Assembly (NCBI GenBank): GCA_023424585.1 | Contig: JAFADT010000552.1 | Coordinates: 1 to 8,968 of the forward strand | Reading direction: 5' to 3' | Origin: Pseudomonadota bacterium | Lineage (GTDB): Bacteria; Myxococcota; Myxococcia; Myxococcales; Myxococcaceae | DNA length: 8,968 nucleotides | In this document: piece by piece, positions 3,936-8,968 of the stretch | How positions within the stretch are numbered: position 1 is the stretch's first letter | Layout: each line of letters opens with the position of its first letter | Position numbers and translations under genes: made by a program | The notes under the pieces: generated by a model | Seen by the model: only the letters and a program-made list of their open reading frames with translations | Database searches by the model: none | What the model was told of the DNA's origin: nothing

Positions 3936-5717
3936 TCAGGGCACTGGCTCCCCCGCCACCGCGTTGGCCGGCTTGGGGCGGTCCCAGCTCTGGAGCGCGA
4001 TGGTGACCGCGCCGGGCAGGAGGGCCTCCTTCCTCACGAGCGCATAGGCGGCCTTGGAGTCCTTGCCCCGGGCATCCAGCTGGCGCGCGAGGACCAGGTG
4101 GAGCGCGGCCCGCTCCCCCCAGTCCAGCATCTTGAGCGACGCCACGGACAGCTTGCCGCTCAGCACGTCCTGGAGCTCGCCGTAGCCCAGCTCCGCGTTG
4201 GAGGCGTCCAGCACCTTCACCGCGAGCGCGGCGTCCCCGAGCCTCTCGAACTCCGCCGCCAGCAGCACGCCCGTCTCCGTGTCGAGCTGGCGGAAGCCCA
4301 GGAAGTCCACGCCTGCGGCGGCCCGCGCGGCGAACTCGGGCTCCTCGGCGAGCGCCATCAGCACCCGCGTCGCGACCGCGAGCGACTGGTCCGGGGGCAC
4401 GCCGCGCAGCTTCGCGGCGTCCACGGGCTGCCCGAGCGACGCCGCGAGCCACTCGGCCACGAGGCCCTCCGGCCGCTCCTTCTGGGCGCGCTCGATGAGC
4501 TGCCGCATCGCCCCGTTCGCGGCCCCCTCCCGAGAGGCGTGCCCCACCAGCTTCGCGTAGAGCCGCACGTCGTCAAGGTCCGGCCCCTCATCCTTGTCCG
4601 TGGGCCGCAGCAGGCGCTCCGCCAGCTTGCGGGCCGCCTCCTCGCGGCGCCCCAGGGCCACCAGCGCCTCCGCGTGCAGGTCCTGGTAGCGCGCGTAGTC
4701 TGGATCGCTCTGCTCCATCGCCTCCAGCAGCGTGAGCCCCTCCGCCCAGCGGCTCTGCCGCGTGTAGCGCACGGCGAGCGCACGGCGGGGAAGCAGCTCC
4801 CCGGGATGGTCGCGCATCAGCTTCTCCAGCCGCTCGGTCGCCGCGGGCTCCGGCTCCGTCCGCGCCAGCAGGATGCCCATCAGCATCGAGCCGGGCTCGC
4901 GCTCCAGCGCGGCCTGGTAATAGGCACGGACCTCGTCGTCGCGCCCGGCGCGGCGCATCTCGTGCATCCAGAGCCTCTGCGCGTCCACGTCGTCCGGATG
5001 CGCGTCGCGGTGTGCCCTCGATACGGCCAGCGAGGCGAGGAGCCCTTCCTCGTGCGCGACCACCAGCTTCGCGCCAAGGGCCGCATGCTCCACGCCCGGA
5101 GTCTCCGGCAGGGCCTTCCAGAGCGACTCCGCCAGCAGGGCCGCGTCGGCCGTGCGATGGAGGGACATCAGCCAGCCGTAGCTCGTCATCCAGCCGCCCG
5201 GGGCCTTCCCCAGATGGACGCGTGTCACCGTCTGCCCATCCTCCTTGCGCATCGACATGCGCGACGGAGGCTCGGTGAGCACGAAGTCGATGGGCCGGGT
5301 CCGCTGGAAACTCGGGCCCGCCAGGGGCTGTGGGACGGCGCCCGGCTCGTTGGGATTCGGTGACCGCGAGTAGTAGATGACCGACGTGTACAGCGGCGCG
5401 GCGCCCAGGACGTTGTAGACGAAGAGGCCTCGCTCATCCGTCACGACCACCGAGTCACGGGCCAGCGTGCGTCCCTCACGGACCACCTCCACGTCCATGG
5501 GGCCGGAAGGCATCCGCCGCGTGAGGTGCGCATCGGGCTCGAGCGTGAACCGCGCGCCGCCCGCGGTCACCGTGACCGGAATCTCCAGGGCGTTGACGAA
5601 GAGCACATCCTGGAAGTCCATGGCGTAGCGCACGAGCCCGACGGCCACGAGCGCGCCGGCACCGATTCCGCCCAGCACCCACCACGCGCGGCGGGGAGAA
5701 GTCGAAGGGGCACTCAC
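3936..5717 (-). CDS. Single-pass membrane protein with TPR-like helical repeats
   Basis: A 593-residue protein, the last gene of the visible operon. Start: GTG at 5717-5715 overlaps the stop of the J-like gene as GTGA, with AGGAG 8 bases upstream; this replaces an open-frame start 29 codons further up that would lie inside the J-like gene. Residues 11-29 are one hydrophobic helix preceded by Arg9-Arg10, so the N-terminus should be cytoplasmic and the rest outside. Residues about 36-150 look beta-rich (repeated Val/Thr strands, YNVLGAAPLYTSVIYYS). Residues about 180-560 are Ala/Leu/Glu-rich helix pairs of TPR type, for example around 225-285 (DDEVRAYYQAALEREPGS) and 310-370 (ALVALGRREEAARKLAERLL). 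No enzyme motif is visible. Inferred: a scaffold or partner protein for the J-like membrane protein and the Lon-type protease encoded upstream. The function is unknown. Confidence 0.85.
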   Translation of the reverse strand: MSAPSTSPRRAWWVLGGIGAGALVAVGLVRYAMDFQDVLFVNALEIPVTVTAGGARFTLEPDAHLTRRMPSGPMDVEVVREGRTLARDSVVVTDERGLFVYNVLGAAPLYTSVIYYSRSPNPNEPGAVPQPLAGPSFQRTRPIDFVLTEPPSRMSMRKEDGQTVTRVHLGKAPGGWMTSYGWLMSLHRTADAALLAESLWKALPETPGVEHAALGAKLVVAHEEGLLASLAVSRAHRDAHPDDVDAQRLWMHEMRRAGRDDEVRAYYQAALEREPGSMLMGILLARTEPEPAATERLEKLMRDHPGELLPRRALAVRYTRQSRWAEGLTLLEAMEQSDPDYARYQDLHAEALVALGRREEAARKLAERLLRPTDKDEGPDLDDVRLYAKLVGHASREGAANGAMRQLIERAQKERPEGLVAEWLAASLGQPVDAAKLRGVPPDQSLAVATRVLMALAEEPEFAARAAAGVDFLGFRQLDTETGVLLAAEFERLGDAALAVKVLDASNAELGYGELQDVLSGKLSVASLKMLDWGERAALHLVLARQLDARGKDSKAAYALVRKEALLPGAVTIALQSWDRPKPANAVAGEPVP

Positions 5718-7990
5718 GGCTGGGACTCCTGGGCAAGCGTCGAGGCGGTGAACAGCAAGGGACGGCGGCTCCCCGCTCCAGGCAGATGCCAGCGGTCCAC
5801 CCACGCGTGGAAGAGCACCTCCGCGGCACGCGGATCCGCCGCGTCCGTGAACAGCTCCAGCGCCGGAGCAGACACGTCCTGTCCCAAGCCCTCCTGCGAG
5901 ACGGCCCAGACGCGCTGGGCTCCGGTGCTCCCGGACGACGGCTGAAGCACGTCCCGCACCCGGAGGAGCATGACTGGAGCCCCTTCACGGCTGGCCTCCC
6001 GGCCTCCATCCACGAGGACGACGCCCTGCCCCAGCGCCTCGTCCATCACCCGCTGCCACGCGGTCACGAGCCGCTCCGACGGATCGTCCTTCCGAAATTC
6101 TCGCCCCCCCTCCCACGCCACGGTGACGCGGCGGCCGTGGGCTCGCGACATCGCGTTCAGCAGCCCCGTGAAGAACACACGCGACGGTGCCGCGGCCCCC
6201 TGCGGGTCCAGCCGAGCCTCGAGCCGCTCGCGGACCTGCGCCAGCTCCGCGTCCACCCGGGCCTGGGCCTGGGGGGCGAACCGTGTCCCGGGCCGCTCGC
6301 GCAGGTAGGTCAGCACGGCGGCCAGCCCCGGCTGCGCCGCGACCCGCGTCCAGACGTGCGCTTCCGCCCGCCGCGGCTGCGGCAACACGGAGAGGCCTAC
6401 CAGCAGCACGCCCACACACGCGGCGGCGGCCGCGCGCAACCAGGGCGAGCTGCTCCGCTCCGTGCCGACATGGCCGTGGGTGTCGGCGCGGGCCAGCAGC
6501 TCCGCGGGCAGGTGCTCCACGCCACTCTCCGCATCGAGCATCCCCCGGCCGAGCAGCTCCAGCACCCGGCGGCGCCGGGCAACCAGCTCCTGCGCCACGC
6601 CTTCCGCCTTCTTCTGGCCGCGCACATTCAGCACCACGCGCAACCCGTTGAACTTCATCTCCAGCTCGGTGTGCTTGTAGACGCCGTTGGTCTGGTGGTT
6701 CACCAGCCGCAGGTCCTGCAGGTGCACGAGGGGCCACACGAGGACGGTGTCGATCTTCACCATCACCAGGTGCAGCGGATGGATGGTGTTGAAGGCCCCA
6801 TAGGGGCTCGCCAACACCCGCAGGAGGTAGCGGACCACGGCGTAGGTGCTGGCGAAGAAGAGCGCGGAGAAGAACGCGCACCACAGCCAGTCGCCGGCGC
6901 TCCGCGCCTCGGTGCCGAGGAAGCAGTGCGCGAGCATGAGCCCGGTGACCGTGGCGAACGCGAGCGAGAACGCCGCCGGGATCCCCCAGTTGGAGGTCGT
7001 GCGCCAGCCGTTCGAGCGCTCGGCCTCCGCATCGAGCCATTCGCGCGTGATGGCCGGCAGGGCGTCGATGTCCAGGCTGACGCACGTCGGGTACGCGATC
7101 TCGGTGGTGCTCTCCGGGTTGAAGCGCCGGCCGAACGCGAGCAGCTGGTTCGCGCCCTGGGACTTCTGCTGGGAGAAGAGATGCGCGGCGGCCGAGGAGA
7201 GCTGGCCGCCGGTCCAGCGGCGCAGCTCGGCGTCCGCGCTCTCCGGAACTTCAGCATCGAGCTGCTCCAATTCCTTCTTGGCCGCGGCGTCCTGGCCGAA
7301 CTCCAGCATCGTCGCGATGCGCCGCACCTTGAGGGCGAGCACGTCCATCCGCGAGATGCCGGGCAGCGACTGGGCCTCTTCGAGCACCTTGAGCGCATCC
7401 GCCACCTGCCCCATGGCCTCCAGGCAGTCCGCCAGCGCCACGCGTGGGGCCACCTCCGAAGGGCCGTGCTTGCCCGCGCGCCAGAAGGCGTCCGCTGCCT
7501 CCTTCATTCGCTCCAGGCGGACCAGCGCCCAGCCCCGTTGCAGGTGCCCCCGCCAGTGCTCCGGTGCTCGCGCGAGCAGGGCGTCGAACTCCGCCAGCGC
7601 CTCCTTGGCGTCGCCCTCGTAGAGGAAGTGACGGCCCAGCAGGATTCGCGCGTCGTGGAAGTCCGGCTGCTCGTTGAGCAGCACGGTGAGATACCTGCGG
7701 CCGCCGACCTTGTCACCGGACTCGAACAGGTTGATGGCCTCCTGGAGGGCGGCGTTCTTCTCCGCCTCCGGGCCGTCCGCCTGTTGCGCGGCGCTGGCGT
7801 CGAAGGCCTGTCGCGCTTCGGGGTCGGAGAGCAGCTCGTACGCTTCGCGCAGGCGCCGGAAGTCCTCCGGATGCGTCTCCGGCGGGGTCTGCCGGACGCG
7901 CTCGAAGTAGGCCTTCTTGATGACGCGGGCATCCGCGTCCTTCTCGACGCCCAGCACCTCGTAGGGGTTCTGGCGGGGCTCGTTGTTCAC
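5714..7990 (-). CDS. Membrane protein with degenerate J domain and TPR repeats
   Basis: A 758-residue protein. The GTG at 7990-7988 overlaps the upstream stop as GTGA and has GGAG (7999-7996) five bases before it; the J domain then begins at residue 8. Residues 8-65 align with a DnaJ J domain (NPYEVLGVEKDADARVIKKAY, then LREAYELLSDPEARQAFD). The HPD tripeptide that stimulates Hsp70 is replaced by Pro36-Pro37-Glu38. Residues about 78-300 are TPR-like helix pairs. Hydrophobic helices lie at about 335-357, 367-389 and 518-537. Residues 390-517 are probably cytoplasmic and 538-758 probably periplasmic, ending in a domain I do not recognise. Inferred: a membrane-anchored adaptor with a cytosolic J/TPR face. 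It sits between the Lon-type protease gene and the second TPR gene, translationally coupled to both. Stimulation of DnaK seems unlikely without HPD. Confidence 0.88.
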   Translation of the reverse strand: MNNEPRQNPYEVLGVEKDADARVIKKAYFERVRQTPPETHPEDFRRLREAYELLSDPEARQAFDASAAQQADGPEAEKNAALQEAINLFESGDKVGGRRYLTVLLNEQPDFHDARILLGRHFLYEGDAKEALAEFDALLARAPEHWRGHLQRGWALVRLERMKEAADAFWRAGKHGPSEVAPRVALADCLEAMGQVADALKVLEEAQSLPGISRMDVLALKVRRIATMLEFGQDAAAKKELEQLDAEVPESADAELRRWTGGQLSSAAAHLFSQQKSQGANQLLAFGRRFNPESTTEIAYPTCVSLDIDALPAITREWLDAEAERSNGWRTTSNWGIPAAFSLAFATVTGLMLAHCFLGTEARSAGDWLWCAFFSALFFASTYAVVRYLLRVLASPYGAFNTIHPLHLVMVKIDTVLVWPLVHLQDLRLVNHQTNGVYKHTELEMKFNGLRVVLNVRGQKKAEGVAQELVARRRRVLELLGRGMLDAESGVEHLPAELLARADTHGHVGTERSSSPWLRAAAAACVGVLLVGLSVLPQPRRAEAHVWTRVAAQPGLAAVLTYLRERPGTRFAPQAQARVDAELAQVRERLEARLDPQGAAAPSRVFFTGLLNAMSRAHGRRVTVAWEGGREFRKDDPSERLVTAWQRVMDEALGQGVVLVDGGREASREGAPVMLLRVRDVLQPSSGSTGAQRVWAVSQEGLGQDVSAPALELFTDAADPRAAEVLFHAWVDRWHLPGAGSRRPLLFTASTLAQESQP
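5726..5730 (-). promoter_or_regulatory. Ribosome binding site for the coupled GTG start at 5717
   Basis: AGGAG, read on the minus strand inside the end of the J-like gene, lies 8 bases before the GTG that overlaps that gene's TGA. It supports the 593-residue start and translational coupling. Confidence 0.7.
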
Positions 7991-8968
7991 CTTCGCTCCA
8001 GTCCTGGCGTGTTCACGGCCGTATTCACGAGCCGCCACGCTTCATCCAAGCTGTCCACCGCGATCAATCGCAGGCGCCCGGACACCTCGGGTGGCAGCGT
8101 CGCCACGTCGTCCAGGTTGCGGCGCGGGTGCAGCACCACGCGCATGCCTTCGAGGTACGCGGCCACCAACTTCTCGTGCACGCCACCCACCCGCCGCACT
8201 TCACCGTTCAGCGTGATCTCTCCCGTCACGGCCAGCCGCGCGGGCAACGGGCGCTGCGTGTACGCGGAGAGCCCCGCCAGGCAGAGCGCGAGGCCGCAAG
8301 ACAGACCGTCCTTGCCGACCTCGGTGTCCGTGTAGTGCAGGTGCAGGTCATAGCGGGCCGTGAGCGTTCCCAGGCTCAGCGCGGGCGCGCGGGCACGCAC
8401 CACGCTGAAGGCCACGTCCGCGGCCTCCTGCCCTTCAGGCCCCACGCGACCACTGCACCGCAGCACGCCTCGCCCGGGGACCGCCACTGCCTCCAGCGGA
8501 GACACATGCCCGCCTCCGGGATGCCAGCCGAGCACGCCCAGGCGCCCGACCGCGGGCAGGTCGCGCGCGAGCAGACGGCGACGTTCGGCGACCTCGGCCT
8601 CGCGCCCCGCTACCACCAGCGATTCTCCGTTCGAGGCCGCGCGGGCATAGAGCTCGCCAGCTTCATCCAGTGCTCCAGCTTCGAGCCGCGAATCTCCCAG
8701 ACGCAGCGCCGCGGCCCCCGGTGCTCCTGGCAAATCGAGCACCGCGCGCCGGGCCTCCTCGACCTGGGCGGCGGGACGCCCCTCCAGCCACAGCAGCTCC
8801 GCGCGGAGCAGCGCCGCGGCGGCGCTGCTCCGGGTCGCCGCGGGAGCAACGACGAGCTGCCGCTTCGCCTCCGCGACCGAGCCCCGGGACAGCGCTTCGA
8901 CGGCCGCGTCGAGCTTCGCCTCGGTGAGCGCGGCGCGCGCCGTGGGCAGCTTGAGCGCCTGCACGGCC
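7987..8968 (-). CDS. TPR protein with C-terminal Lon-type (S16) protease domain, N-terminus beyond window
   Basis: Partial: the frame stays open to the right edge and the first visible GTG (8964) has no sign of being a start, so the N-terminus lies outside. Numbering from that codon, residues 1-135 are Ala/Leu/Glu-rich helices of TPR type. Residues about 142-315 are a Lon proteolytic domain: VSPLEAVAVPGRG, then YTDTEVGKDGLSCG with the catalytic Ser222, AVTGEITLNGEV, and GGVHEKLVAAY with the catalytic Lys265. Both dyad residues are present, so peptidase activity is plausible. Canonical Lon has PSAG where this has LSCG. No Walker A or B motif or other AAA+ feature is visible before the domain, unlike Lon, where the ATPase directly precedes it. 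The stop overlaps the GTG of the J-like gene (GTGA). Inferred: an ATPase-independent or adaptor-driven Lon-like peptidase working with the two membrane proteins downstream. Confidence 0.88.
   Translation of the reverse strand, partial: AVQALKLPTARAALTEAKLDAAVEALSRGSVAEAKRQLVVAPAATRSSAAAALLRAELLWLEGRPAAQVEEARRAVLDLPGAPGAAALRLGDSRLEAGALDEAGELYARAASNGESLVVAGREAEVAERRRLLARDLPAVGRLGVLGWHPGGGHVSPLEAVAVPGRGVLRCSGRVGPEGQEAADVAFSVVRARAPALSLGTLTARYDLHLHYTDTEVGKDGLSCGLALCLAGLSAYTQRPLPARLAVTGEITLNGEVRRVGGVHEKLVAAYLEGMRVVLHPRRNLDDVATLPPEVSGRLRLIAVDSLDEAWRLVNTAVNTPGLERR
7996..7999 (-). promoter_or_regulatory. Ribosome binding site for the coupled GTG start at 7990
   Basis: GGAG, read on the minus strand within the end of the protease gene, stands 5 bases before the GTG of the J-like gene. 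It supports that start over one 16 codons upstream. Confidence 0.6.

Noticed and set aside
3909..5363. 484-codon plus-strand open frame opposite the 593-aa TPR gene
   Set aside because: The composition is biased to Arg, Leu, His, Gln and Gly, there is no domain and no ribosome binding site. The opposite strand has a well-supported start and membrane/TPR architecture.
5718..5804. Upstream start of the 593-aa membrane protein within the J-like gene
   Set aside because: The GTG at 5717 has AGGAG at ideal spacing and the GTGA overlap; the extension carries no signal or conserved feature.
7991..8038. Upstream start of the J-like protein within the protease gene
   Set aside because: The GTG at 7990 has GGAG upstream, overlaps the stop codon as at the next junction, and puts the J domain directly at the N-terminus.
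5786..8335. 849-codon open frame on the plus strand opposite the J-like and protease genes
   Set aside because: It is exactly antisense to two genes with clear domains. The translation is low-complexity Arg/Gln/His/Gly-rich with no motif, typical of a shadow frame in very GC-rich coding DNA.

Overview
The window is very GC-rich, gene-dense bacterial chromosome with strong G/C third-position bias and frequent GTG/TTG starts. The gene content points to a myxobacterium (Myxococcota, Myxococcus/Corallococcus/Archangium-like). The clues are a zinc-ribbon + GYF_2 protein of the kind that includes the gliding protein GltJ/AgmX, a FYDLN-type acidic zinc-ribbon protein, proline/alanine-rich lipoproteins and large TPR proteins. 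This assignment is inference from gene types, not from a marker gene. No tRNA, rRNA, CRISPR array, insertion sequence or phage gene was seen.

Left part (1-1500): a zinc-ribbon/GYF_2 gene runs off the left edge on the minus strand and is divergent from a 95-aa FYDLN-type protein, which has a good sigma70-like promoter. That gene converges on a 61-aa orphan protein (minus strand), with two strong GC hairpins between them. The orphan has an excellent ribosome binding site, a sigma54-like -24/-12 element and an inverted repeat near -90.

Middle part (1497-3936): a lipoprotein with a predicted type-1 copper (cupredoxin) site is divergent from a coiled-coil C4 zinc-ribbon protein (CT398/zf-RING_7 family). 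The zinc-ribbon gene is followed 30 bp later by an RNase HI gene with an 85-residue N-terminal extension. This zinc-ribbon/RNase H pairing is also known from actinobacteria. An inverted repeat after the RNase H gene separates it from the convergent operon to the right.

Right part (3936-8968, minus strand): a tightly coupled operon of at least three genes, read from right to left. The order is a TPR protein with a C-terminal Lon-type (S16) Ser-Lys protease domain (N-terminus outside the window), then a 758-aa membrane protein with a degenerate N-terminal J domain plus TPRs, then a 593-aa single-pass membrane protein with helical repeats. Both junctions are 4-base GTGA start/stop overlaps with a Shine-Dalgarno in the upstream gene, so the products are probably made in fixed proportion. 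A protease domain without a visible ATPase, a J-like domain lacking the HPD motif and two membrane TPR proteins look like an uncharacterised membrane-linked proteolysis or quality-control system. This is the most interesting part of the window.
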